Source: Streptomyces bauhiniae (GTDB taxonomy: Bacteria > Actinomycetota > Actinomycetes > Streptomycetales > Streptomycetaceae). Taken from it: a DNA stretch of 64,000 bases. The translations under genes were made by a program, and so were the position numbers. This document shows positions 16,136 through 24,360 of this stretch, piece after piece; positions within the stretch are counted from its first letter, which is position 1, and each line of letters starts with the position of its first letter. Under the pieces are notes generated by a model. The model was given only the letters and a program-made list of their open reading frames with translations, was not told the origin of the DNA and did not search any database. Location of the stretch: assembly GCF_004784475.1 (NCBI RefSeq), contig NZ_SRRT01000002.1:186001-250000 (forward strand), written 5' to 3'.

Positions 16136-17209
16136 ATGACGGTGAGCCGTATCGGTCTGGTCGTGCACGCCGGGCGCCCGGCCGCCGTCGCCGCGGCGGA
16201 CGCGGTGCGCGAATGGTGCGCCGCGCACGACGTGGGCTGCGCCGACATCGACGTCTGGCAGGAGGGTGCCCGGCACAGCGCCCGCGAGGAGGTCGACAGC
16301 GCGGGCGACCCGGACCTCATCGTCACCCTGGGCGGCGACGGCACCTTCCTGCGCGGCGCCCGCCTGGCCGCCGAGAACGACGCCCTGGTGCTCGGCGTCG
16401 ACCTCGGCCGGGTCGGCTTCCTGACCGAGGTGCCCGCCCCTGCCGTACGGGCCGCGCTGGACGCGGTGTACGAGGGCCGGTACGAGGTCGAGAGCCGGAT
16501 GCTGCTCACCATGCGCGCCTCCTGCCCGCTGGGCGTGCCCGCGCACATGGCGGACCTGGTGCGCTACGGGCGCGGCCCGATGCTGCCGCCGCCACGGGTG
16601 CGCGGGGAGTGCACGGTCGGCGACGACTGGGGCGTGGCGCTGAACGTCACCGCGCTCAACGACGTGGTCGTGGAGAAGCTCACCCGGGACCGGCAGGTGT
16701 CGGTCGGCGTGTACATCGCCGGCCAGCTCCTCGCCTCGTACTCCGCCGACGCGCTGCTGGTGGCCACCCCGACCGGGTCGACCGCGTACAGCTTCGCCGC
16801 CGGGGGTCCGGTGGTCTCGCCGCGCATGGAGGGGCTGCTGTTCACGCCGGTCGCCCCGCACATGACGTTCGACCGCTCGGTGCTGGCGGCGCCGGACGAG
16901 CCGATCGCGTTCCGGGTGCTGGAGCGCTCCGGCCAGGCCGCCGTCAGCATCGACGGCCAGGTGCGGGGCGTACTGAACCCCGGCGACTGGATCGGCGTGT
17001 ACGCCTCGCCCCGGCGGCTGCGGGCGGTGCGGCTGGGCCCGATGGACTTCTACGGGCGGCTGCGCGAGCGGATGAACCTCACCGACGCCCCCGCGGCGGT
17101 CGCGGACGGACAGGCGGCCCCGCTGTGGCCGGTACGCTCCCCGCCGCCCGGCGACCTCGGTCATCTGGCCCTGCCCCCGTCCCCCGACGCACCCCCGCCA
17201 CACCACTGA
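16136..17209 (+). CDS. ppnK: NAD kinase
   Basis: This 357-aa enzyme phosphorylates NAD to NADP. The hallmarks are VTLGGDGTFLRGARLA (GGDG, about residues 63-72), the NE/D-type segment LNDVVVEK, and SADALLVATPTGSTAYSFAAGGPVV, the conserved TPTGSTAY loop. It is longer than the usual about 300 residues because of an inserted segment after LLTMRASCPLG and a Pro-rich, disordered C-terminal tail from about 320. Streptomycetes normally carry a separate housekeeping NAD kinase near recN, so this isolated copy is probably a paralogue; that is inference. A GTG at 16106 is an alternative start. Confidence 0.87.
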   Translation: MTVSRIGLVVHAGRPAAVAAADAVREWCAAHDVGCADIDVWQEGARHSAREEVDSAGDPDLIVTLGGDGTFLRGARLAAENDALVLGVDLGRVGFLTEVPAPAVRAALDAVYEGRYEVESRMLLTMRASCPLGVPAHMADLVRYGRGPMLPPPRVRGECTVGDDWGVALNVTALNDVVVEKLTRDRQVSVGVYIAGQLLASYSADALLVATPTGSTAYSFAAGGPVVSPRMEGLLFTPVAPHMTFDRSVLAAPDEPIAFRVLERSGQAAVSIDGQVRGVLNPGDWIGVYASPRRLRAVRLGPMDFYGRLRERMNLTDAPAAVADGQAAPLWPVRSPPPGDLGHLALPPSPDAPPPHH

Positions 17210-17337
17210 CCTGCACAAACGCCGCTCGACGCCAATCAGCTCGAAAGGATGTCCAGGTTTCCCGCTCCGGAGTGAGAATGTGTCCCGCATCGGGGCACTA
17301 GGAGAGCAGGTACTTCTCCTACGGCTGGAGGCACACC

Positions 17338-17493
17338 ATGCTCGCCATCGGTGTCATTCTGCTCATCATCGGTTTTCTCACCGGGATCTCGATCCTGTGG
17401 ACGATCGGCATCATTCTCGCGGTGATCGGCGCCGTCCTGTGGATTCTCGGCGCCACCGGTCACGCGGTCGCCGGCCGTCGGCACTACTGGTGA
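17338..17493 (+). CDS. Small two-helix membrane protein, DUF6131-like
   Basis: This gene encodes 51 residues starting MLAIGVILLIIGFLTG, with GGAGG seven bases before the ATG. Two hydrophobic helices (residues 2-19 and 24-41, with WTIGIILAVIGAVLWIL) are followed by the polar tail GHAVAGRRHYW. The pattern of a tiny glycine-rich double-helix protein ending in RRHYW matches the widespread actinobacterial DUF6131 family, whose role is unknown. A very strong terminator follows 28 bp after the stop, so it is an independent transcription unit. Upstream bases 17210-17337 contain no promoter that I could assign with confidence. Confidence 0.8.
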   Translation: MLAIGVILLIIGFLTGISILWTIGIILAVIGAVLWILGATGHAVAGRRHYW

Positions 17494-17520
17494 CCCTTCG
17501 GTGGTGACCTCCCGGCCCCG

Positions 17521-17560
17521 GCGGTCCCCCTGATGCACTCCGGTGCGCCAGGGGGACCGC
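17521..17560. terminator. Strong hairpin terminator after the DUF6131 gene
   Basis: GCGGTCCCCCTG (17521-17532) pairs with CAGGGGGACCGC (17549-17560). An inner GCAC/GTGC pair sits past a two-base mismatch and leaves a tccg tetraloop. It separates the small membrane protein gene from the P450 gene. Confidence 0.75.
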
Positions 17561-17637
17561 TGATGTGGCGGAACCCCGCATGCGGGACCCGTGCGGCTGC
17601 GGGAGGCTGACGGACACTGCTGGTGAAGGGACCCGCC

Positions 17638-18882
17638 ATGACCTTCGACTCCGCGTCCGTCGAACCCGTACCCCCGTCCTCCCCGCCTCCGCCGCCCGTG
17701 CGGCCATGGCTGGTCGAGGACCTGCCCGCGCTGGACCCCGACCCGTTCCTGGACTCGCTGCTGCGCGACGAGCCGGTCACCCGTATCCGCCTGCCCTACG
17801 GGGAGGGGCACGCGTGGCTGGTCACCCGCTACGAGGACGTCCGCTTCGTCACCTCCGACCCCCGCTTCTCCCGCGCGGAGCTGCAGGGCCGCTCGGTGAC
17901 GACGATGGCGCCGCAGACGGTGGCCTCGCAGACGGCCGGCCTCCAGTACATCGACGCGCCCCGGCACACCGTGCTGCGCCGGGTGGTGGCGCGGGCGTTC
18001 ACCGCCAAGAGCATGGCCCGGCTGCGGCCCCTGGCCGAGCGCACCGCCCGCGAGATGCTCCGGGGCATGCGGCGCGCAGGCGCGCCCGGCGACCTCATGG
18101 AGCACCTGTACACACCGTTCCCGATCGCGGTGGTCTGCGCCTTCCTGGGCGCCGACGAGGACGACTGGCGCAACTGGGCCGGCAACTCGGAGGCGCTGCT
18201 GACCAAGGCGAACGCCAAGGAGCGCAACCAGGCGGCCCGCCAGGACACCCGGAGCCGGGTGGTCGCGCTGCTGGAGCGCCGCCGCACCGAGCCCCGCGAG
18301 GACCTCGCCGGAGTGCTGGCGGCAGCCGCGGCGAGCGGTGAGATCACCGAGGACGAGGCGATCTCGCTTGCCATGGCCGTGTACGTCAGCGGCGGGCACG
18401 CGGTGCGCAACAACAGCGGCTCCATGATGTACGCCCTGCTCACCCACCCGGACCAGTTCGAGCGGCTGCGCCGGGAGCCGGAGCTGCTGCCGAAGGCGGT
18501 GGAGGAACTCTTCCGGTACGTCCCGCACCGCAACGGCGTCGGAATCCCCCGTATCGCCACCGAGGACGTGCGGATCGGCGACCATCTGATCCCCAAGGGG
18601 GACGTGGTCTACAACGCCTACGTCGCCGCCAACCGGGACCCGTCCGCCTTCCCCACCCCGGATCTGCTGGACTTCGACCGCTCCGGCGCGGGGCATGTCG
18701 CCTTCGGGCACGGCCCGCACTTCTGCCTGGCCGCGCTGATGGCCCGGATGGAGGCCGAGGTGCTGATCGAGGCCGTGATGACGGAGTTCCCGGAGCTGCG
18801 GCTCGCCGTACCGGCCGAGGAGGTCGAGTTCCAGCGGGACGGGCTGATTCGCGGTCCGAGAACACTGCCGGTGACCTGGTAG
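17638..18882 (+). CDS. Cytochrome P450 with atypical I-helix
   Basis: This 414-aa soluble bacterial P450 starts at ATG 17638 behind GAAGGGA. A Pro-rich N-terminus leads into the fold. The K-helix ExxR is E290-R293 (EELFR), and the heme loop is FGHGPHFCLAALMA with the ligand Cys at about residue 363. In the I-helix, where most P450s have AGxxT, it reads SGGHAVRNNSG (residues 251-261), so the oxygen-activating threonine and acidic residue are both missing. No ferredoxin or reductase gene is near. Possible roles are use of substrate-assisted catalysis or a peroxide shunt; the substrate is unknown. It is monocistronic between two terminators. Confidence 0.88.
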   Translation: MTFDSASVEPVPPSSPPPPPVRPWLVEDLPALDPDPFLDSLLRDEPVTRIRLPYGEGHAWLVTRYEDVRFVTSDPRFSRAELQGRSVTTMAPQTVASQTAGLQYIDAPRHTVLRRVVARAFTAKSMARLRPLAERTAREMLRGMRRAGAPGDLMEHLYTPFPIAVVCAFLGADEDDWRNWAGNSEALLTKANAKERNQAARQDTRSRVVALLERRRTEPREDLAGVLAAAAASGEITEDEAISLAMAVYVSGGHAVRNNSGSMMYALLTHPDQFERLRREPELLPKAVEELFRYVPHRNGVGIPRIATEDVRIGDHLIPKGDVVYNAYVAANRDPSAFPTPDLLDFDRSGAGHVAFGHGPHFCLAALMARMEAEVLIEAVMTEFPELRLAVPAEEVEFQRDGLIRGPRTLPVTW

Positions 18883-19070
18883 CGCCCGGCGGGGTTTGCC
18901 CCTGCGTACGAGGGAGGCCCGGATTCGGGCCAACATCGAGCGATCAGCCGTCACTTGATGGGGTCGGTGGGTGTTTGCGCGTGCACACTTGACCCCGAGT
19001 GCCCGCAAATGGACCGGCCCGACGCGGTCCGCTGTGCCGGGCTCCGGCGAACGTCCGGGGCCGAGCGACG

Positions 19071-19084
19071 GTAGGTTGATCTAC
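19071..19084 (+). promoter_or_regulatory. Possible -10 element of the cyclophilin gene
   Basis: TAGGTT (within 19071-19078) ends about seven bases before the cyclophilin ATG, which would make the mRNA leaderless. No convincing -35 box was found in the GC-rich DNA upstream (18883-19070), so support is weak. Confidence 0.25.
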
Positions 19085-19576
19085 ATGAGCGACAACGTGT
19101 ACTTCGACATCACCATCAACGACGAGCCGGCGGGCCGGATCGTGTTCCGTCTCTTCGACGACGTCGTGCCCAAGACCGCCAAGAACTTCCGCGAGCTGGC
19201 CACCGGCGAGCACGGCTTCGGCTACGCCGGTTCCCCCTTCCACCGGGTCATCCCGCAGTTCATGCTCCAGGGCGGTGACTTCACCAACGGCAACGGCACC
19301 GGCGGCAAGAGCATCTACGGCGAGAAGTTCCCCGACGAGAACTTCAACCTCAAGCACGACCGGCCGTACCTGCTGAGCATGGCGAACGCGGGCCCGAACA
19401 GCAACGGCTCGCAGTTCTTCGTGACCACGGTCGTCACCAACTGGCTGGACGGCAAGCACGTCGTCTTCGGCGAGGTCGTCGAGGGCCAGGACGTGGTGGA
19501 CCGCATCGAGTCCCTCGGCAGTGGCAGCGGCGCCCCGAAGGCCAAGGTCTCGGTCTCCGCGAGCGGCACCGTCTGA
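19085..19576 (+). CDS. ppiA: Peptidyl-prolyl cis-trans isomerase, cyclophilin type
   Basis: This 163-aa single-domain cyclophilin catalyses cis-trans isomerisation of X-Pro bonds in folding proteins. It has the catalytic arginine and active-site block in [23 protein letters not shown], then [20 protein letters not shown] and the tryptophan that contacts cyclosporin in [13 protein letters not shown]. There is no signal peptide, so it is cytoplasmic. It resembles eukaryotic cyclophilin A more than the long bacterial periplasmic forms, as is typical of the streptomycete protein. A perfect bidirectional terminator follows. Confidence 0.92.
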   Translation: MSDNVYFDITINDEPAGRIVFRLFDDVVPKTAKNFRELATGEHGFGYAGSPFHRVIPQFMLQGGDFTNGNGTGGKSIYGEKFPDENFNLKHDRPYLLSMANAGPNSNGSQFFVTTVVTNWLDGKHVVFGEVVEGQDVVDRIESLGSGSGAPKAKVSVSASGTV

Positions 19577-19591
19577 TCCGCCCCGCCATTC

Positions 19592-19620
19592 GCCGTGCCC
19601 CCGCAGGCCGGGGGCACGGC
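19592..19620. terminator. Bidirectional terminator between cyclophilin and dehydratase genes
   Basis: GCCGTGCCCCCG (19592-19603) and CGGGGGCACGGC (19609-19620) form a perfect 12-bp stem with loop caggc between two convergent genes. Confidence 0.8.
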
Positions 19621-19634
19621 GGCCGGTGCCCGGC

Positions 19635-20603
19635 TCAGCCCGCGGTGAGTTCCGCGAAGCGCCGGGTGTCGATGTTCCCGCCCGAGGCGATGACGCCGAC
19701 CCTGGGCGGAAGGTTCTCGATCCGCCCGGACAGCAGGGCCGCGAGCGGCGTGGCACCGCTCGGTTCGAGGACGATCCGCAGACGTTCGAAGGCGAACCGC
19801 ATGGCCTCGACGATCTCCTCGTCGCTGACCAGCGCGATGGCGTCAACCAGCCGCTGATTGAGCGCGAAGGTGATCTCACCCGGGCTCGGCAGGACCTGCC
19901 CGTCGGCGATGGAGCGGGGCACCGGGATGGTGACGCGCTCCCCCGCCTCCAGCGACCGCTTGGTGTCGTCGCCCGCCTCCGGCTCCACCCCGATCATCCG
20001 CACCGCCGGATACAGGGACTTCGCCGCGACGGCGCTGCCCGCGATGAGCCCGCCACCGCCCACCGGCACCACCAGCGCGTCCAGCTCCCCGGTCTCCTCC
20101 AGCAGTTCCAGCGCGGCCGTGCCCTGACCCGCGATGACGTCGAGGTGGTCGTAGGGCGGGATCAGCGCCAGCCCCCGGTCCTTCGCCAGGCCCTCGCCGA
20201 GCGCGGCGCGCTCCTCGGTGTAGCGGTCGTAGGTGACGACCTCCGCGCCGTAGCCGAGGGTGGCCTCCATCTTGGAGCGGGGCGCGTCCTCGGGCATCAG
20301 GATGACGGCGGTGGTGCCCAGTTCCCGGGCGGCCAGCGCGACGGCCTGGGCGTGGTTGCCGGAGGAGAAGGCGGCGATGCCCTTGGCGAGCTGGTCCGGC
20401 GGCAGTTGCGCGGCGGCGTTGTAGGCCCCCCGGAACTTGAAGGCGCCGACCCGCTGGAAGTTCTCGCACTTGATGAACACCTCCGCCCCGACGCGGGCGT
20501 TCAGGGTGCGCGAGGTGAGGACGGGGGTCCGGTGCGCGACGCCGACCAGGCGGGCGGCGGCCGCGCGGACGTCGTCGAGGGTGAGGTGCGGTTCGGCGGG
20601 CAT
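19635..20603 (-). CDS. PLP-dependent threonine/serine dehydratase-like enzyme
   Basis: This 322-aa fold-type II PLP enzyme has the Schiff-base lysine in FKFRGAYNA (about residue 55), the serine/asparagine loop SSGNHAQAVA, the glycine-rich phosphate cradle VPVGGGGLIAGSA and a late ASGGNIDTRRF. It lacks the C-terminal ACT-like regulatory domain of biosynthetic IlvA, so it is a short catabolic or racemase-type enzyme: threonine dehydratase, serine racemase or threo-3-hydroxyaspartate ammonia-lyase. It is 30 nt downstream of a DauR/YheO-like regulator whose relatives control D-amino-acid catabolism. That favours an unusual hydroxy- or D-amino-acid substrate, though specificity cannot be settled from the sequence. 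Confidence 0.85.
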   Translation of the reverse strand: MPAEPHLTLDDVRAAAARLVGVAHRTPVLTSRTLNARVGAEVFIKCENFQRVGAFKFRGAYNAAAQLPPDQLAKGIAAFSSGNHAQAVALAARELGTTAVILMPEDAPRSKMEATLGYGAEVVTYDRYTEERAALGEGLAKDRGLALIPPYDHLDVIAGQGTAALELLEETGELDALVVPVGGGGLIAGSAVAAKSLYPAVRMIGVEPEAGDDTKRSLEAGERVTIPVPRSIADGQVLPSPGEITFALNQRLVDAIALVSDEEIVEAMRFAFERLRIVLEPSGATPLAALLSGRIENLPPRVGVIASGGNIDTRRFAELTAG

Positions 20604-20633
20604 GGTGGGTCCCCCAGGGAGTGGTGTGGGCTC

Positions 20634-21263
20634 TTACTTCGTGTAGTTGTAGACGGTCGCGCGGGAGACCCCGAGCAGGTCGGCGATGGTCCGGGCGGCG
20701 TCCCGCGCGTCGAACCAGCCCTCGCCGTGAAGCTGCCGTACCAGCTCGCGCTTGGCGTCCCGGCCCAGCGATCTCGGGGTGGCCCCGCGCCGCGCGGCCA
20801 GCTCCTCCACGGTCCCGCGCAGCTCCCGCGCGCGCCGGTCCCGCAGTGTCTCCAACGGCTCGGCGCCGTGTTCGGTGCCGGTGGCGACCAGGTTGGCCAG
20901 GGCGAGGGCGACCGGGGAGAGCACGGAGACGTCCAGGTTGAGGCAGAGGGCCGCGATGTACTCGCCGGCGCTGTTCCGGATGCCGATGGAGGTGCTCTTG
21001 GCGGGGCGGCCGTCGGGGAAGCGGTTGGGGTAGTTCTGGACGACGTCCGGGTAGCGGGGGTCCGCGATCCGGGCGAGGCCCAGCTCGGTCGCGGGGTCGC
21101 CGGGGGCGCGGCCGGAGAGGTTGTTCTCGATGACCCGGATCGCGTGGTCCGGGTCCCGCAGATCGTGCAGCACGACCTCGCACAGCCCCGGAAACATCCG
21201 CCCCAGCGCGACGGCGACCTTCTCGGCCTCGCCCAGCAGATGTTCGTCCTCGGAGGACCCCAT
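20634..21263 (-). CDS. DauR/YheO-like PAS plus HTH transcriptional regulator
   Basis: The 209-aa protein has an N-terminal YheO-like PAS_6 domain (LGRMFPGLCEVVLHDLRDPD, then STSIGIRNSAGEYIAALCLNLD, residues about 15-125) and a C-terminal HTH_22 domain ending TIADLLGVSRATVYNYTK. This is the layout of DauR, the D-arginine utilisation repressor. The start at 21263 is favoured because GGAGG lies eight bases upstream; the ATG at 21269 is only two bases from it. It is the first gene of an operon with the PLP dehydratase, so it most likely controls that enzyme in response to its amino-acid substrate. Confidence 0.87.
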   Translation of the reverse strand: MGSSEDEHLLGEAEKVAVALGRMFPGLCEVVLHDLRDPDHAIRVIENNLSGRAPGDPATELGLARIADPRYPDVVQNYPNRFPDGRPAKSTSIGIRNSAGEYIAALCLNLDVSVLSPVALALANLVATGTEHGAEPLETLRDRRARELRGTVEELAARRGATPRSLGRDAKRELVRQLHGEGWFDARDAARTIADLLGVSRATVYNYTK

Positions 21264-21386
21264 CGACATCGCCTCCGTAGCCGCTGGACGGGTTTTCCAG
21301 TTCTGGACGATACATCTACGCCGACCTCCGCACCAGGGCCGCAATTCGGTTGGCCGGCCGGGCCCGCTGTGGCAGCGTGCGGTGCC

Positions 21387-22145
21387 GTGCCCCTCGATGT
21401 GCAGAACTTCGCCGCCGCCAACCTGCTGCGCCGCCCGGAGCCGGTCCGGGTCGGCGGCTTCGTGGCGGGCTTCGACCCCGCGACGACCAGCCCCTACGTC
21501 AACTACGCGACCCCGCTGCCCGGTACCGCCCCCACGGAGGCCGAAGTGGCCGCCCTGGTGGGCGAGTTCCAGAAGCGCGGGCTGCTCCCCCGGCTGGAGT
21601 TCGCCCCGGACGCGGCACCGGAGGTGGAACCGGCGCTGCGCCGGGCGGGTTTCAGCACCGAGGCGATGCACGAGTACCTGGTCTGCACCCCGGCCACGCT
21701 CACCCGCCCCGCCGGCCTGCCTCCCACGCAATCCCCCGCTACGGACGCGGAGTTCGCGGAGATCGACGCGGCCCTGACCGAGGCGTTCGGCGCGGAGTTC
21801 CCCGCCCCCGCCGACGGTGCCTCGCTGCTGCGGCGGACGCAGCAGCGGGGTGGGGCCGTGCGGTTCGTGCGCGCTGAGGACGGCACATGCGCCGGGGCGG
21901 CCAGTTGCTCGGCGCCCGCCGAGGGCACGGCGGAGCTGGCCGGGGTGGGCACGCGGCCCGCGTACCGGGGGCAAGGGGTCGCGGCGGCCGTCACCTCCGC
22001 GCTGGCCGGGGTGCTGTTCGAGCGGGGCGCGGGGTCGGTGTGGCTGGAGCCCACCGGTGACGGCTCCCGGCGGGTGTACGAGCGGGTCGGCTTCCGGCCG
22101 GGCGGCACCCGGCTGTATCTGCGGCTGGCCGCGCCGCTTCCTTAG
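21387..22145 (+). CDS. GNAT-family N-acetyltransferase
   Basis: This 252-aa product starts at GTG 21387 (VPLDVQNFAAANL). The C-terminal acetyl-CoA-binding motif A/B reads GVGTRPAYRGQGVAAAVTSAL, followed by SVWLEPTGDGSRRVYERVGF, the standard GNAT core. The N-terminal half (RPEPVRVGGFVAGFDPAT, NYATPLPG) resembles the degenerate first half found in two-domain GNATs. The acceptor is unknown. It is divergent from the DauR-like gene with about 120 bp between, and about 120 bp upstream of an MFS gene. No operon partner is obvious. Confidence 0.82.
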   Translation: MPLDVQNFAAANLLRRPEPVRVGGFVAGFDPATTSPYVNYATPLPGTAPTEAEVAALVGEFQKRGLLPRLEFAPDAAPEVEPALRRAGFSTEAMHEYLVCTPATLTRPAGLPPTQSPATDAEFAEIDAALTEAFGAEFPAPADGASLLRRTQQRGGAVRFVRAEDGTCAGAASCSAPAEGTAELAGVGTRPAYRGQGVAAAVTSALAGVLFERGAGSVWLEPTGDGSRRVYERVGFRPGGTRLYLRLAAPLP

Positions 22146-22263
22146 CGGCGTGTTAGATCTGCGCGTCGTCCCTTGTCCGGGGCGGGTGCGCGGCGCATGC
22201 TCGGGCGGCATCCGGGTCCGGCGTCGCACGGCGGGCCCCGTCCCCCGTTCGTCTGGAGCCGCC

Positions 22264-23616
22264 ATGTCCGCGTCCGCCGCACCGCCCACGGTGACCCCCG
22301 CAGCCCGCCGTTTCGCCCTGATCGGCGGTTCGCTGGGCAATCTCGTGGAGTGGTACGACTGGTTCGTCTACGCCAGCTTCGCGATCTACTTCGCGGACTC
22401 CTTCTTCCCCGGCGACAACCCGACGACCAAGCTGCTGAACACGGCCGGCATCTTCGCGGTCGGCTTCCTGATGCGTCCGGTCGGCGGCTGGGTGCTGGGG
22501 CGGGCGGCGGACCGGCACGGCCGCAAGAGCGCGCTGACCCTCACCGTCACCCTGATGTCGGTCGCGGCCCTGCTGATCGCCGTCGCGCCGACCTACGGCC
22601 AGGCGGGCTACTTCGGCGCGCTGGTGCTGCTGCTGGCACGGCTGCTCCAAGGGCTGAGCATCGGCGGCGAGTACGCGGCCAGCGCGACGTACCTGACCGA
22701 GGCGTCCGCCCGGAACCGGCGCGGGCTCGGCTCGTCCTTCCAGTATGTGTCCATGACCTGCGGGCAGTTGCTCGGTCTGGCGATCCTGATCACGATGCAG
22801 CACACCCTCACCACCGCGCAGTTGCAGAGCTGGGGCTGGCGGGTGCCGTTCGTGCTGGGCGCGGTGTTCGCGCTGGTGGTGTTCTGGCTGCGGCGGCGGC
22901 TGACGGAGACGGAGGCGTTCACCGAGGAGACGGGCGGCGGCACCGACACCGCGCGCGGCTCGCTCAAGGCGCTGTGGGAGCACCGCCGGGAGGCCGGCCT
23001 GGTGATGGCGCTGACCCTGGGCGGCACGGTGGCCTACTACACGTACACCACGTATCTCACCAAGTATCTGATCGGCAGCGCGGGCATGGCCAAGTCGACG
23101 GCCACGCTGGTGAGTTTCACCGCGCTCGCGGTGTTCGCGGCGATCCAGCCGCTGGCCGGGATGCTGTCCGACCGGATCGGCCGCAGGCCGCTGCTGATCA
23201 CCTTCGCGGTGGGGTGCACGGTGGGCACGTACCCGATCATGACGGCGCTGGGGTCGGCGCACTCGTACTGGTCGGCGCTGGCGCTGTCCCTGCTGGCGCT
23301 GGTGATCGTCACCGGGTACACCTCGATCAACGCGGCCGTGAAGGCCGAACTGTTCCCGACGCGGGTGCGCGCGCTCGGTGTGGCCCTGCCGTACGCGCTG
23401 GCCAACGCCCTGTTCGGTGGCACGGCGGAGTATGTGGCGCTGTGGTTCAAGGACGCCGGCCACGAGAAGATGTTCTTCTGGTACGTCTCGGGGTGCGCGC
23501 TGGTCTCGCTGGTCACCTATGTGCTGATGCCGGACACCCGTGACGCGGCGCTGAGCCGGGCCGAGGCGGACGCGGACACCGGCGCCGGGCGCGCCCCCGC
23601 GAAGGCGGCCGGCTGA
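22264..23616 (+). CDS. MFS organic-acid/proton symporter (KgtP/ShiA type)
   Basis: This 450-aa 12-TM transporter belongs to the metabolite:H+ symporter family. Diagnostic features are GNLVEWYDWFVYASFAIYF in helix 1, FLMRPVGGWVLGRAADRHGRKSAL with motif A, and LARLLQGLSIGGEYAAS. Members import alpha-ketoglutarate, shikimate, citrate or proline/betaine. The EWYD-F-Y start is most typical of dicarboxylate and shikimate importers. It is followed after 72 bp by a two-component system and a TAXI lipoprotein, which suggests that uptake of an organic acid is sensed locally. That link is inferential. There is no gene for a matching catabolic enzyme beside it. Confidence 0.87.
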   Translation: MSASAAPPTVTPAARRFALIGGSLGNLVEWYDWFVYASFAIYFADSFFPGDNPTTKLLNTAGIFAVGFLMRPVGGWVLGRAADRHGRKSALTLTVTLMSVAALLIAVAPTYGQAGYFGALVLLLARLLQGLSIGGEYAASATYLTEASARNRRGLGSSFQYVSMTCGQLLGLAILITMQHTLTTAQLQSWGWRVPFVLGAVFALVVFWLRRRLTETEAFTEETGGGTDTARGSLKALWEHRREAGLVMALTLGGTVAYYTYTTYLTKYLIGSAGMAKSTATLVSFTALAVFAAIQPLAGMLSDRIGRRPLLITFAVGCTVGTYPIMTALGSAHSYWSALALSLLALVIVTGYTSINAAVKAELFPTRVRALGVALPYALANALFGGTAEYVALWFKDAGHEKMFFWYVSGCALVSLVTYVLMPDTRDAALSRAEADADTGAGRAPAKAAG

Positions 23617-23688
23617 CCCGGTGCGGCAGCGGACCCGGGTCGCCGCATAGGCTGCGGCCCAGGTCAGCACCCGGCACGAGGACTTCCC

Positions 23689-24360
23689 ATGCACGCCCTG
23701 CTCGTCGAGGACGACGACCGGATGGCCCAGGCGCTCACCACGGCCCTGGCCCAGCGCGGCCACACCGTGCGCCGGGCCGCCCGCGCCCTGGACGCGCTCC
23801 GGCACGTGCGGGAGGCCGAGTTCGTGCTGCTGGACCTCGGGCTGCCCGACCTGGACGGGCTGGAACTGCTCCGGCGGCTGCGCACGGTGTGCGCGGCACC
23901 CCTGATCGTGGTGACGGCCCGCTGCGAGGAGCGGGACATCGTGCAGGCGCTCCGGGCGGGCGCGGACGACTACGTGGTCAAACCGTTCCGGATGAACGAG
24001 CTGATGGCCCGCATCGATACCGTCCGCCGCCGCAGCGGCGCCCTGGCCCCGCGCCCGGACGCCGGTCCCGGCCCGGTGCGCGCCGGGGACGTGGAGGTGG
24101 ACCTCGCGGGCCGCACGGTCACCGTCGCGGGAACGGAAGTACGGCTGACCCGGCGGGAGTTCGACGTGCTGGCGATGCTGGCCGCCCGCCCGGAGGAGGT
24201 GCACTCCCGCGAGGAGATCCTCGACCGGATCTGGGGCGACGCCTTCCTCGCCGCGTCCCGTTCGCTGGACGTGCACGTGGCGGGCATCCGCGCCAAGACC
24301 GGCCGGGCCGAACTGGTGCGTACGGTCAGGGGTTTCGGCTATCAACTGGGCCCGCGATGA
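23689..24360 (+). CDS. OmpR/PhoB-family response regulator
   Basis: The 223-aa protein has a receiver domain (residues 1-118) with acidic pocket VEDDD, phosphoacceptor Asp in FVLLDLGLPDLDG (about residue 49), the Thr in IVVTARCEE and Lys in DYVVKPF. A winged-helix effector domain (about 130-223) has RLTRREFDVLAMLAARPEEV and SRSLDVHVAGIRAKTG. Its stop overlaps the kinase start (ATGA, 24357-24360). It probably activates genes for organic-acid uptake, the adjacent MFS gene being the obvious candidate, though no direct-repeat operator was recognised. Confidence 0.92.
   Translation: MHALLVEDDDRMAQALTTALAQRGHTVRRAARALDALRHVREAEFVLLDLGLPDLDGLELLRRLRTVCAAPLIVVTARCEERDIVQALRAGADDYVVKPFRMNELMARIDTVRRRSGALAPRPDAGPGPVRAGDVEVDLAGRTVTVAGTEVRLTRREFDVLAMLAARPEEVHSREEILDRIWGDAFLAASRSLDVHVAGIRAKTGRAELVRTVRGFGYQLGPR

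Noticed and set aside
19521..21386. 874-residue frame preceding the GNAT gene
   Set aside because: The part before 21387 is antisense to the dehydratase and the DauR-like gene and has typical GC-shadow composition.
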